From NCBI GenBank assembly GCA_022393335.1, contig JAJEKB010020874.1:69301-133300 (forward strand): 64,000 bases of DNA, given 5' to 3'. Shown here piece by piece: positions 1-11,037 of this stretch. This DNA comes from Macrotrachela quadricornifera (Eukaryota; Rotifera; Eurotatoria; Philodinida; Philodinidae). The stretch's first letter is position 1; each line of letters starts with the position of its first letter. The position numbers and the translations under genes were made by a program. The notes under the pieces were generated by a model. That model did no database searches, was not told where the DNA came from, and was given only the letters and a program-made list of their open reading frames with translations.

Positions 1-321
1 ATCATGAATATCGGGGACTAAACGTTGAGCCAATGATCCTGACGTAATGACGAATGCTTTCTCTTCATCGATACCTTTGAGGTATTGAATACATTGGTCT
101 GAGTCAGTAAAGATATTGATGTCGTTCATGATGGCATGTAATTGCGCTAATATATCTTGGCAATCTTTTTCTGATTTATCAATATCAGTGTCGACCCAAA
201 TTAATAAATAATTTTGAACAATTCGCTTACGGCGATTGATAGTGCTGCCTGTTGTGGTTGTAGTTAAACCAGTGGTTTTTGATGCTGCAGTAATGTCTTC
301 TTTTGATTTTTGTTCATCCAT
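1..321 (-). CDS. N-terminal part of an ADP-ribosyltransferase/TPR-family protein (runs off the window)
   Basis: An open frame of 107 codons runs from an ATG at 321-319 to the window edge with no stop. The first ~30 residues are charged and Thr-rich (a TTTTTG stretch near residue 25). They are followed by 'RRKRIVQNYLLIWVDTDID' and a segment ending 'EKAFVITSGSLAQRLVPDI'. I recognise this as the N-terminal module of a large bdelloid rotifer family in which it precedes an NAD:arginine ADP-ribosyltransferase domain and TPR repeats. The catalytic part lies outside the window, so activity cannot be judged. The same family occurs as a decayed copy at 57990-60249. The identification rests on remembered family sequence. 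The reading frame is certain; the function is inferred. Confidence 0.72.
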   Translation of the reverse strand, partial: MDEQKSKEDITAASKTTGLTTTTTGSTINRRKRIVQNYLLIWVDTDIDKSEKDCQDILAQLHAIMNDINIFTDSDQCIQYLKGIDEEKAFVITSGSLAQRLVPDIHD

Positions 322-402
322 TATCCAGTGAATGGTTTGTTAATGACTTATATGAAATTATATGTAGTTGATTGTTGTTGAAACAAAGAAAGCCCACATC
401 AT

Positions 403-414
403 CTATTTATATAG
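403..414 (-). promoter_or_regulatory. Candidate TATA box of the ART/TPR-family gene
   Basis: Read on the minus strand the site is CTATATAAATAG, 82 bp upstream of the ATG at 321. The placement suits a TATA promoter with a short 5' leader. In AT-rich DNA such a match can arise by chance. Confidence 0.35.
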
Positions 415-3404
415 TCGATATCTCACTTCGTCCCGATTTTTCTGCTACGTAAAATACATTTTTTATTACTCAACAACAATCGAATAAAAAACTTGACTTT
501 GCATCTTATCATATATTTATTCTTCCCAACTTATTTTTGCATTTTTCTGCACAACTACTGTAGTGTCAAAATACGAGATAGATTATGTGGTCGAATAAAT
601 TTCGAAAGAACGGCAAGACTCATTAAAGTCCTCGACACATTAGACGAGCCTGCCATAATAGAAGACTTCCCTTAGACAAACGAAGCAAAAGATACTTTAA
701 AAAGTCTCCATTTTAAAATTGATTTTTTTTTATTGACTTCTAAAACTTTTTGTTTCTTTTACCATATATGTACATATTAATATATATACGTTTTTTTATT
801 ATAGATAATATTTTGCTTCTATTGTCTTAGCAGCATGCCAGCGCAGAGTTGGACAAACTATAAAAAAAAAGCTAATATGAAATAATTATGTTTTCTATCT
901 TACAAGATATGTCTTGGTGTTATTCAAGTACTTTTTCAAAGTGTGTTGTGAAGAAATCTTTTAGATTTTCTCCCTGAAAATATTTATTTCAACAATCATA
1001 CGATCTAATTAAATTAATGTCCATTCAAAACTATGGCATATGAAGAGCTCTTTTTGAAATAAGGACATTTTCAATCAAAATCCGGCGTCTATTATTTAAT
1101 ATCTCGCTCCATTTATACACTTTTTTCTAGAAATTTTAGCACATTTTTACCATAAAAGATCTCACTCAAAATTGGAAAAATATATTTCTGAGGGCGTATA
1201 ATCAGCGATGCGAAGATGCTTTTCGAAACAGACGTAAAAGATTATATAATCATTCTAAACATGTTCTCAATTTCCCTTTTTCTGTAAATTGTTTCTTCGT
1301 ACACAACCATATTCATTCCAATTAGCTAGACACAAATATCGACGATGATGATACATTTCATTTTGAACTAGTTCTATGTATTCGAGCCTATTCTTAACGT
1401 AAGTAACTAACTTAAATAATTTTTATTGAAAAATGTTTATTTTAAGTGATTTATACTCTTGGATACAAGTAATTCTCCCTCTTTATTTCTATACTATTAT
1501 ACTTTGCATTAAGTTTATGACTAGCTGAAGATAAGACATAAGAATTTTATTTCATTATAATCTATACTATATCGAAATAAAACTCTTATGCCATATCTTT
1601 ATTTGATCATAAAATTAATACAAAGTATGATATTATATAAAGAAATAGGGAGAAAATCTCTTATCTGACAATGTAGTTATATGGAATACAAATATCTTTA
1701 GTGATAGATCGTATGCTTTTACAAAAAGTGGTGTTATTATAGATCACACCAATTTTTTACAATATGGTGTCTGTATTGTTTCAAGAACATTTTTCTAGTC
1801 AAAAATTATTTTCTTTTTGTTGCATGAAAGCATTATCCAGTTCTTTTTTCATCGTACGAGCGCAGGATAAGCAAAATAAATACGTTTACTAACGATGTAT
1901 TGGCAAAAAATGGATTAAAATTGGAACTTTTCGTTGAGAACACTAAAAATTTCGACTTTTCTTTAAAGAAATAATAGAAGGCCTCCTTGTGACTTTTGAA
2001 CGATAAGAGGTCTTCTAATGTATTGAGGGCTATACTTACTTTTCATCGATTTTTTCAACAAATCTTTTCTGTCTGTCTTTTTACTTGATTGATGTTTAGG
2101 CATCGAAATTTATTATGGCAATAAAAAAAATAAAATGTTATTTCATTTATTTTTCATCATATATGACATTGACATCCTTGGCAATGAATGAAAAAGAGTA
2201 ATGTATTTTGATCAAAGTAAGACTGAAAAAACATGAATATTATATATTCGAAAAATTTTCATTTTAAATAATAAAAAAAAAGTTCAATGAATGTAGGAGA
2301 AATCTTACATTGAATATACCTACATTGTCAAAATCATATTCATAATACATGTATCTCAAAGAAATTGTGTCTATTATTCGCGATAGTCCTATTAGACAAC
2401 TAGCTGAAGTACCTGGCTTTGTCAGAGGAAATTCAACATATCATTTAGAATAAATTGAAAAGCAGCAGCCTTATGGTTTCCTATAAGTTACTGAATTTGG
2501 ATGTCGTAAAATATGCTCAAAATCCTTTCCGTTTTTAGCTCTTTGAGAAAATCGAAAATTTGCATTCTTGGTGCTGTAATAAATACATCTTTTTTCTTCC
2601 ACGTACAAATGCATTTTATTGTCAAAATAAAGATCAGCTTTTGGTGATGCTAATTTAAACTTATTTTTAGAAGGACATCTTCTATGATTTATTCGTTTAG
2701 CGTCGTAGCAGAGAGGCTTCGCCACTAGAACTGAAAGGATATGCTTGGCAAGTTTAAGAATAACGTAAATTTGTCAATAAGAACGAGAGTATATGTATAT
2801 TCAATAGAGAATGAGAATATTCTCCAGAAACAAAAGATAAGAGGAAAAGAGAGAAATTATGACATCAATTCGCCTTAGCAGCTAGAACAAATGATATTTG
2901 CAATAAAATTTATATGAGAGAAGAAAAGAGAAGTATGAGATAGTAAATGTAGCTGTTGATGATCGTATGGACCTTACATATGTAATAGTTTCATGTAAAG
3001 TAAACTCTTTTTCCTCTGCTGAAAAAACAGGTGGATTAACAATGATTCACCAGTCCTCACAAGATTAAACTTTTGCTCCTCTTAACATTTTATAAAACAC
3101 AATTGAAATTATCCTGTGAAGTTCATAGCAAGAAAAGTAAAGTCTATTTTGTTCCATGGACTAGGACAGAGATTTTCGATATGCAGCTCTTAGTGGCGCA
3201 AGTCATATTTAAAAATGGGGATGATTGCGGTAGAATATTTCTTTAATTTGAGATATATTTTTTGTGAGGTTCAATAGAGAACACAGGTGACTATGCCTTA
3301 CAGCTGAGTTGTTGACCAGATAACAGGATATATGTAGGTTTATAGAAGTAGACTTCCTCTATCCAATGACGTATGTATTATCGGATTCTGTTGCATACCG
3401 CGAG
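415..3404. other. AT-rich intergenic DNA, no gene seen
   Basis: Only short chance frames are present, without family motifs or splice-site logic. Around 1500-1680 a loose inverted similarity occurs (two versions of a 'tatagaaataaagagggag'-like segment). Around 2800-2940 the DNA is purine-rich. I can support nothing else here. Confidence 0.5.
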
Positions 3405-3410
3405 AAAATT

Positions 3411-3650
3411 CATAGACATAATGTTGAGTGGATATCTGTTATCGGATCAATGGTCAACGTTTGAGTTGATCTTCGGGGGCATACGCGTGGATGAGGTTGT
3501 GGTTTTATTCAAGATCATCAAGTAACAGTCACAGCAGATCCACCTACGTTACAACTGTCCATACCTATGATCACCATACCCTAACTTTTCACCATTGTTA
3601 TTTGACCTTTAATCCATTAGCAGATACTCACTCAACATTATGTGTATGGA
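3411..3650. repeat. Inverted repeat (hairpin) just outside the Tc1-like element
   Basis: The arm at 3411-3460 (core ACATAATGTTGAGTG) is repeated in reverse complement at 3599-3650 (core CACTCAACATTATGT), with about 140 bp between. The outer parts of the arms match at most positions and the match then decays. It looks like a small foldback element that abuts the left end of the element at 3655. Confidence 0.6.
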
Positions 3651-3654
3651 CTTA

Positions 3655-5917
3655 GGTGAAGTTAGCACACGATTCGAGTAAAATCCGCCAAGATTCGTTC
3701 AGGAACATGTATCAAGTGTTCTAAGCGAGTTTTAAGTACAACTCGATGAGCTCTATCGAATGGTATAATTTGATGGTGTACCAGTGAGTAGCGCTAGCAT
3801 TTGTATGGGTGTTAGTACGAGCACAGTAAATGCGATGGATGTGTTAATAGAGACTTTTGAGGTGTTAGTGTGTGGAAACTAACATATATAGAGTGAGTTC
3901 GCGTGTTTCCAGAAGAAAATTATCTACTAAAAGCCATGAAACGATGGCATATATCCAAGCCAGAATGTAGAATAAAGAATTCTGTGTGTGTTAGTGTTTA
4001 CCTCTTTTGGCGTTTTTACACAGATCATAAGTGACATTCTAGGTAGTAGTGTGGAAAGGAATCAATTTTTAGCCTTTATGAACTATTTTTTTCCTTTATG
4101 AGTTGGACAAAGCGGATGAAAGTGGCTGTTAGTACACATAACTCTCTGAGTTGTGGATGTTAGTGAAGGTAATCTATGTCGGTTTTTATAAAGTTAGGTG
4201 ATTGTGGTGATAGCATAAATTACTAATACCCCTAACTCATATATATATATACCTTTTTTGTTCTGTGTGGTTCTGGTTGTTATATATATTTTGTTTTCTT
4301 TCTGTTGAATATGTGTTGTTCTGGTGACTGCACATATATATCTTTTCTTTCTTTTCTGTGGAACACGTGTTGTTATATTGATCATCATGAGACCGTAATG
4401 ATCTTTTTTGCATCATTTCATTTTACAATTATTGGGTTTAATATAAGTGTTTTTTGAACTTTTTTATAATGTGATGAATAGCCTGTGACGAACAGTACGC
4501 GATACTATAGTTTGCTATTCGACTTGTTCACTTGTAGAGGAAAACTAAGACAAACATCGTTTTTTTCTAACGGAAGAAAAAAATATATATTAGAATTTTC
4601 AACATTTTTGACTTTTTCACCTGAAAAATGTTTACTAATTGGGATCCTTCTTCAAACATTTAGTATGGGAATTGATAGTCTACAACGAATAATATCGAAT
4701 ATCATCGCAGTTCAATATTTTATTCGTTCACCTTCACAATCAATAAGAGATAAACATCTACAAATATGACTTCTATATTTTAGATCATTATCTTGCTGTA
4801 GACGCCAGTTTTGACCTATGTGGTCTAAAAGGGAAGCACAAATAAGTAATATTATGTTATTTTCTTTCATTACATACGTCTGGCAACAGGAAGAAGATAA
4901 CCTTCAAGGATTAAAGCATAATATGGACTCTCAAGATTGTATCGGAACGTATGATAGGTCAATATTAGGAGTTTTCGTCCACCATCGAACTATATTACGA
5001 AAAAGTTGAAATGAAGCTTCATCTGCCAATATCGTATTAGTAAAATCATCATTTTTATGCTTTTCAGTCCATTGTACACGTTGTTCTTTTTCATTAGATG
5101 TTAAAATATGAGTAGACTGTAGTAAAACATTTTTATAACCATATTTATGAACATGACGACTAATCGTTGATGTTGATACTAATTTGTGGTACATTTTCAA
5201 TAATTTTTATTTTATTTCGGTATCGAAAAGGAAAGAAATCACACTTCTATATGTGTTACGTTGTAATCTTCTTGAAGTTTATTACACACATGCTCTCCAC
5301 ATAAAATGAACGTCTATATATAGGTTGACAAAGGGAAAAAAACACATAGAGATACAGCAGGAAAATCCCATGAAATAATATGATAACTAAGCTACTGAAG
5401 AGAGAGGACTAATCCCTCATATATGGTAGATAGGAAAATACCTTTCAATAGAGAAAGTGACAAGAGAGGGAAATACCTGTACAAAAAGAATAGAAGGAAA
5501 CAATCCTATCGATAGAGAGAATGGCAAGAGAAGATAATACATATGTAAGAAAAAGAGAATATAACATATATACTATCATAGTGATGATCGTTCTTATGCA
5601 CTGCCTCTGAATAAGATGCAGGGCATAACAATATGTATAGCGTGTAGTATGTCTGTCGAGAGTTTAGTCTCCAAAAACTTATCTATGTAGTTGCTTATAA
5701 TAGTAGAGAAAACGTTTAAAGAAGAAAAATTACTTTTGTGCAAGTTTTTTTGCAAACACCTGTACCATGAGGTTCCTTTCCGACAAGTTTTGCACACCTG
5801 GTTTAAGCTATCGACAATCAGATTATACCATTCGATAGAGTTCATCGAGTTGTACCTGGAACATGTTCCTGAACGAACCTTGGCGGGATTTTACTTGAAT
5901 TTTGTGTTAATGTCACC
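3655..5917. mobile_element. Degenerate Tc1/mariner-type transposon with long terminal inverted repeats
   Basis: The left end (from 3655, GGTGAAGTTAGCACACGATT) and the reverse complement of the right end (to 5917, GGTGACATTAACACAAAATT) start alike. They share a long stretch including 'GTTCAGGAACATGT' and 'AACTCGATGA.CTCTATCGAATGGTATAAT', giving arms of roughly 110-130 bp. Both ends are flanked by TA (3653-3654 and 5918-5919), the target duplication of Tc1/mariner elements. The interior holds a broken minus-strand transposase (4795-5200) and AT-rich DNA with TA microsatellite (4240-4390). At about 2.26 kb it is longer than a typical Tc1 element, so secondary insertions are likely. Confidence 0.66.
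4795..5200 (-). pseudogene. Tc1/mariner-like transposase remnant
   Basis: The minus-strand frame 5200-4931 reads like the middle of a Tc1-type transposase. It has a helix-turn-helix-like 'STSTISRHVHKYGYKN', then 'EKEQRVQWTEKHKNDDF', then 'TILADEASFQLFRN', which carries the first catalytic Asp of the DDE/D domain, and 'VRWWTKTPNI'. After a stop at 4931 the other conserved part resumes at about 4800 as 'NWRLQQDNDLKY', matching the family's 'RWxxQQDNDPKH' with the second catalytic Asp. The N-terminal DNA-binding half and the last acidic residue are not recognisable. It is a fossil and cannot encode an active enzyme. Confidence 0.75.
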
Positions 5918-5974
5918 TACATATATTTTTCATTCTTAATTTATTGACGATGTATTGTGTTGTAATTGTTATTC

Positions 5975-6809
5975 CACTAACAGGACTGCATTGATTTTGT
6001 TCTAATCCAGATGGGCATAAAAAAACGGAAAATTTGTTTCGATTATGATATGATCGATGATACTATCTTGACCAACGAGCCATTTATTAAATAATTTGTG
6101 AAGCTCTTCATCATCTTAAAGAATAATTGAGCCGTTCAGTCCAATAAATGAATTTTCGAAACAGTTTAAGAAGTTGTTAATAATATTTAAATTACTTTTA
6201 GGATTGGCACAGTGCCAGAGAATGTTGTGATTGGGTTTTAAATGTTGCTTTGATTCATTCAGCATTGCTGGAAAAGAATTTTCTCTACGACCATGAAGAA
6301 CAAATGGAATTTATAGTTCTGCTGCTAATCTAACTTCAAATTTGAACATAGGTAATTGAAAATCAAAAATATCTGCTTGTAGCGTCGAATCCACAGTCGC
6401 TGATGGCCGCATTCTTTATATTTAAATTAAGTTTATTTTTAAAAATATTCTCCAGTTGTTCCAATACACTTTGTGGTTTTGTTGGAAGGTATGTGGAATG
6501 AATTCCGTATGTTTTCATAATTTTAGCATTTGAATTTTCGACCTCGTAATTTATGAACCAACGATGGTATTGATGACGATTATCAATTCACGTAATTTTT
6601 CTTTCCTGAGCAAGTTGCATATTGAAATCATTTTTATTAAATCCATATTTAAAAAATAAATCTATATGGCAATGTCCATCATAGAGTGGTAATGTTAATG
6701 GCAAGTGGTATTTCTTTTTGCATAAACATATGTTGTAATAATTGTTTTCACAAATATCATTCATTTTTTTAAATAATCTGTAACTGATACAACGAATCGA
6801 CAACTGCAA
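5975..6809 (-). pseudogene. TatD-like DNase/metal-dependent hydrolase pseudogene
   Basis: Reading the minus strand from 6809, family blocks occur in the right order but in different frames. First is 'LYDGHCHIDLFFKYGF' (metal-binding HxH near residue 47), then 'IMKTYGIHSTYLP' and 'NAAISDCGFDATSR' (the family's 'xxGECGLDxxR' block), next 'KIPFVLHGRRENSF', 'HNILWHCANPKSN' and 'FIGLNGSII', and finally 'DSIIDHIIIETNFPF' (the family's 'IDRxxxETDxPxL'). Frameshifts and stops separate the blocks. TatD proteins are metal-dependent deoxyribonucleases found across life, and this resembles an uncharacterised TatD-like subfamily. The gene is clearly dead: at least three disruptions lie inside conserved segments. 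Confidence 0.78.
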
Positions 6810-8080
6810 AAGAAGAAAAAAACAACATTTTTATAGATACACTTCAAACAAACGGCCGTGTCTGACATCAGCCCAACGATAAAACAAGATTAAGCATATC
6901 CTATTGTCAATTAGCCTGTTAAACAATTAGACTATCCTTATCATACAACAAATCAATGATCATCAGCTATCTACAACTCCCAATTATCATTTACCACAAT
7001 ACACTTTTTAATCTTCCATAATCACTTTCATTTCATCAAGACTCAAATCCTGTGTCTATACAACATAGTAAATTCATTTATACTATCTGCTTTAATCTCG
7101 ATATAATCAAATATGGATAGATAATTTTGTTTTTGATCATATCAATTAGAATTAATACGAATAGCTGATATTTCGATTTCATTTCGAGTCAATATGAATA
7201 GAAAATTTTCATCATATAAAAAAGGAAAGTAAGAATATTCAAGAAATAATCGAAAAAAATACCTTATTCACATAGATCATTCATGTTCATTCAGTCTGTC
7301 TTACCTTTCTTACATGTAATTTATAAAGGTAATATCGAATACTTGTACGTACTTTGGTTTTATGTTGTGAAAAGTGTTCCACCCTAACATCAGGGTCGAC
7401 ACCCTCCATATAAATACAAATAAGTTATGACCATTAATCATTAGTAATGTCGATTAGTTTGAATTATCTCAACTTTCGCATTTATATTTCCTCAAATAAC
7501 ATCCAATACAATTTCATCTATTTTCATCAATCTTACATTTCGTATTTATATTTTCTCAAATAATATCTAATATAAAATAAAAACTTATTCTAGTTTATTT
7601 TGGTGAGAAGTGTTCCATCTGAACACGAGAGGCGACAGACCTCGTATAAATACAAATAAGTGATTCACATAAATTGTTTCTTCGTCATGTCATTTTATCA
7701 ATCATATTTTTCTCACGTATATCTTCTACAAAGAAGAACAGCTATAGTAATAAAAAAAATTCATCTTGGTTATGTTGTGAAGAATATATTTCATTCATGT
7801 TATGAACAACCACTTATTTGTATAATAATTCATTTGACTATTTCGTGCTTCTTGATATTCTTTTCTCCATTATTTACTTCTTTTGAAGCCGCTTTAAATA
7901 ACTGAATGAGAAAGATAACAATAATATCAACAACATCATAAACAATATCAATGTATTCTGTAATATTTCATTATCTTATTATAAAATAATAATAAAATTT
8001 CATAATATCATTCCTGATGATGTGTTCAGTCCGAACACGAAAGCTTGAATCCATATCTTGTATTTCTGATTAAAATAAGA
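6810..8080. repeat. Intergenic DNA with dispersed direct repeats
   Basis: A motif built on GTGTTCCA..CTGAACAC followed by TATAAATACAAATAAG occurs at about 7377-7430 and 7608-7660, and a partial copy (GTGTTCAGTCCGAACACGA) lies at 8022-8040. A second pair reads ATTTATATTTCCTCAAATAACATC at 7479-7503 and ATTTATATTTTCTCAAATAATATC at about 7544-7567. Together they suggest a duplicated block of about 230 bp. No coding potential is recognised. Confidence 0.45.
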
Positions 8081-8088
8081 TTTTGTAA

Positions 8089-9521
8089 CAATGGCGTATT
8101 CATGGGCTGGCAAATGGGCAATTGCCCAACGAATTTAGAGATTTGCCCATTGAAATTTTACTTTTACAAAATGTTTTGTTTATTTTTGAATTAATTAGAT
8201 AATAAGTATATTTTTTCTTTTGCCGCAGCCACATGTGCTCTCTGCTTGTTCTTTCAAGAAAGAGCAGATAACAAAGGCTTTTTGTTGCTATCTGTACGCC
8301 TCTTTTACAATAGAGAGAATTTTTGATGTTTCTAGACCTGCTCAGACTATAGTTCTTGTTTTCATACATGAGGAGGTACTATTAAAAATAACGGAACCAA
8401 CCTGATTTTTTTAATTTTATTCTTCATTCAATTTTTGATATAACTATTTTTTGGACGTAACATAACATGGGAAAAAGATGAATATAAAGGTGGATATTGC
8501 ACAAGTTATCAAAGTGTCGAGGGTTGTTAAAAATACAACAAAAAAGAACATATTTGCCGTTAACATTCGCCACCTATGTGAACATTAGTAGTAACAGATG
8601 TATCTGAGTGTGATAAGAATTTCGCGGTCTTTTTCAAGCTTAAGTTAGCCATTGTCATGTAAAAAATCTGAAGAATCGAAGGAAATTGTCTAAAAGATTT
8701 CTCCAAATTTGAATATTCTTTAAGTCCGGAATAGGCCTAGGGCAGTTCACTATTCCAAATTCAGAGAAACTAGTCAAGAGAACTGATCTATGTTTCACAA
8801 GTCTTTACTAGGAATGGATCTAATTTTAGAACTTATTTATCTCCGTCGAATTGTAACATCTTTTATCTGAAATCAACGAGAAGAAAATTAAGTTCCTATC
8901 AGAAGAACTATTAAACAGTTCCTAAGATCAGAACTGATATGGAACTGTTTTAGGCCTAACCCGGAAATAAAGTACCTAATATTTTTCTCAAAATCTAGAA
9001 AAAATTGCCTATTGAATGTCTTGAAACTTGGGTTTTCTCTGAATTCAGAAAAAAATTCTTCAATATATTTCTCAAAGATATCGGAGAGGTTGCCTAATAA
9101 GTTTTTCAGGGTGGGACCACATAGACTTACAAAATCTCCAAAACCACAGAAAGTTACGGCTGAAATTTTCAGGAGCAAAGAATAAAACTCCTATTTTCCG
9201 TTGGTCATGCCGCTTCTGTAAATCTGAATGAAATATTGGAATTGTATACAGAAATGCATCATCGTTATCTTGATTTTGGTTTTTGGATTTGAACCATAAA
9301 TGTTACCAGTGGAAAGATGAACAATAGACTAAAATACATTTGACGCGTGTCTAAGATTTGAATTTAATGCATATGTGATTAAAAGAACCTTATTTCTTTT
9401 TTTTATATACTTTTTACGTTATCCATACTCTGATGAAGCAAAAAATAATTTAGCCCATCATTTTTTTCAGATACAATAGAAGTTCGTCCATTGGTCTAAA
9501 AATCCTAGATACGCCACTGAA
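8089..9521. mobile_element. hAT-like transposon remnant with 8-bp target duplication
   Basis: The left end reads CAATGGCGTATTCATGGG. The right end in reverse complement reads CAGTGGCGTATCTAGGAT, a typical hAT terminus ('CAGTGGCGGATCTAGG'). The same 8-bp word TTTTGTAA lies at 8081-8088 and 9522-9529. Just inside the left end is GGGCAATTGCCC. The interior (about 1.4 kb) has no recognisable transposase. It contains an imperfect inverted repeat around 'AGGCCTA' at about 8725-8750 and 8938-8965. The right target copy sits two bases outside the CACTG terminus, so the exact end is uncertain by 2 bp. Confidence 0.68.
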
Positions 9522-9529
9522 TTTTGTAA

Positions 9530-10101
9530 TGAGTTTCACAGCAATCCTCTTTACACTTAAAATCAATTACCAGCGTCAGCATATCTGGCAAATTGCGGCC
9601 TTTTTCATTAGATATTTTCATGAATTGTCAATTACAAAAAGAGGTAGTTCTTCAAATTTTTTTTTATACAAATTTCATTTTGTAGAGCTTTTTCCGCTAA
9701 TTATTTTAGTAAAAAAAAATTTCCATTATAATCTATAAATGACGATACTAGGGTCAAAATACGAAAGAATGGTTAAATTGTATTGGAGTCCTCGAGCAAT
9801 GTTTTTCCGTATTTACACCATCATCTGTTGGTAATAACAGAAAAGGTTTTTTTTACAAAAATGATCAGCAAAAAAAACTTTACAAAATGGAATATGTTTA
9901 AAAAGTTTCAAAGACCTATCTCTTTGTTTTGTTTGACCATCCATGGAAACACTCGACACATTTTGTATTTCGATGAAAGACGATATCTTTAAACAATATT
10001 TCTAAAACTCGCTTATGTAAAAAAATTTGTTGGTAAAGTTAAATGTCATAATGAAGATATACGAAAAAACTTTTTTTGAAGACTTTTGGAACATCCTACA
10101 T
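9530..10101. other. Intergenic DNA, possible coding remnants not identified
   Basis: Short open stretches occur on the plus strand around 9860-10100, including 'AYVKKFVGKVKCHNEDIR' near 10010. I cannot tie them to a family. They might belong with the orphan exon at 10426-10655, from which the foldback element at 10102-10423 would now separate them. Confidence 0.25.
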
Positions 10102-10423
10102 CCCACGAAAAAATTCTTAAAAAAAAAACCGCGGTTTTAATAAACCGCGAAAGTCAGACCATTTATGCGTCTTTTAAAAACCGGTCAAAACCGCGGTTCG
10201 TAAATACCGCGGTGACGGTACAGAAAACCGCGGTTTGTACCAAGTTTTTGTAAGTGTAACCGCGGTTTTCTGTACCGTCACCGCGGTATTTACGAACCGC
10301 GGTTTTGACCGGTTTTTAAAAGACGCATAAATGGTCTGACTTTCGCGGTTTATTAAAACCGCGGTATTTTTCGAAAAAAACCGCGCTTAACCGCGGTTTT
10401 TAGTCGAAAATTTTTTTCGTGGG
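10102..10423. mobile_element. GC-rich palindromic foldback element (MITE-like)
   Basis: About 140-bp arms are almost perfectly inverted around a ~22-bp loop near 10239-10260. The element begins CCCACGAAAAA and ends TTTTTCGTGGG, and CAT/ATG just outside extends the palindrome. CCGCGGTTTT and its complement recur at least ten times. The right arm has an extra 'ccgcgcttaaccgcgg' segment. The composition differs sharply from the AT-rich flanks. No coding capacity is present, so it would be moved in trans or amplified by another route. Confidence 0.85.
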
Positions 10424-10425
10424 AT

Positions 10426-10655
10426 GACAAAGAATTTCATATGTATTATTTTAATGATTATCTTCATTTAATATTTGAGTTATTAACAAGTATTGTTTTG
10501 TCAATAAATGATTCAAGAAATTTAAATAGAATGATACTAACTGATGAACAAAAATTTATTGAAAATAATATTCATCATTGTCCAACATATACAATGTCTT
10601 ATATAAATGATAGACCTTTTGATAAAATGGCAACATTATTAGCATATCAAGTCAG
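10426..10655 (+). pseudogene. Orphan exon-like coding segment next to a foldback insertion
   Basis: The frame from 'DKEFHMYYFNDYLHLIFELL' through 'NLNRMILTDEQKFI' to 'FDKMATLLAYQ' has ordinary protein composition and ends at a plausible donor (CAA|GTCAGT). After that the frame becomes T-rich and intron-like. No matching downstream exon was found before the next gene. Its left end abuts the foldback element. I do not recognise the family. It may be an exon of a gene broken by that insertion. Confidence 0.4.
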
Positions 10656-11037
10656 TTTTTTTTTTATTTTTAATATCTCATTTAAGTTATTCAGTACGAA
10701 TTTTTTATCTTCTAACAATTTTCATGTTTATTAATTTGATGGAAAATATTCACTTTTACTTTATAGAGAATCAAATCTGTCGAATATAAAATTATCTTGA
10801 TTTTCATAGGAATATCAAGAGTAAGAATGTAGTTATTTTTCTGCTTAACAGTGTAGTGAAAATATAGGAAATTTTCCTTAATTTGCCAATTTATGGATCG
10901 TGTTTATATCCCAATCAAAACGTGTATATTCCGGTTAAATAAATTTTAATGTATTATAAATATATTAAAATAGAAGAAAGCTATGTATAATGTTTATAGT
11001 TATAAGATCAATGAAGATAATTAAAAAATAGAATTGG
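10656..11037. other. Intergenic/3' flank of the sulfoquinovose synthase gene
   Basis: AT-rich DNA without recognisable coding sequence. It must contain the transcript end of the minus-strand gene that stops at 11038. I could not place a poly(A) signal with confidence. Confidence 0.4.

Noticed and set aside
4485..4769. 94-codon frame with 'YFIRSPSQSIRDKHLQI', reminiscent of F-box/LRR-family text
   Set aside because: Only one short stretch looks familiar; the rest does not fit, and it lies inside the Tc1-like element. Not strong enough to call.
5594..5845. 83-codon minus frame beginning MNSIEWYNLIVD
   Set aside because: Its start lies in the terminal inverted repeat of the Tc1-like element, and the reversed left arm gives the same words. 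It is element DNA and not a gene.
3660..5925. Possible LTRs because of ~120-bp repeats at both ends
   Set aside because: The repeats are inverted, not direct, and are flanked by TA. No retroelement coding sequence lies between them.
8888..9178. 96-codon minus frame in the hAT-like element
   Set aside because: No transposase motif (no BED or Ribonuclease-H-like blocks). It contains an imperfect inverted repeat, so the open frame is probably chance.
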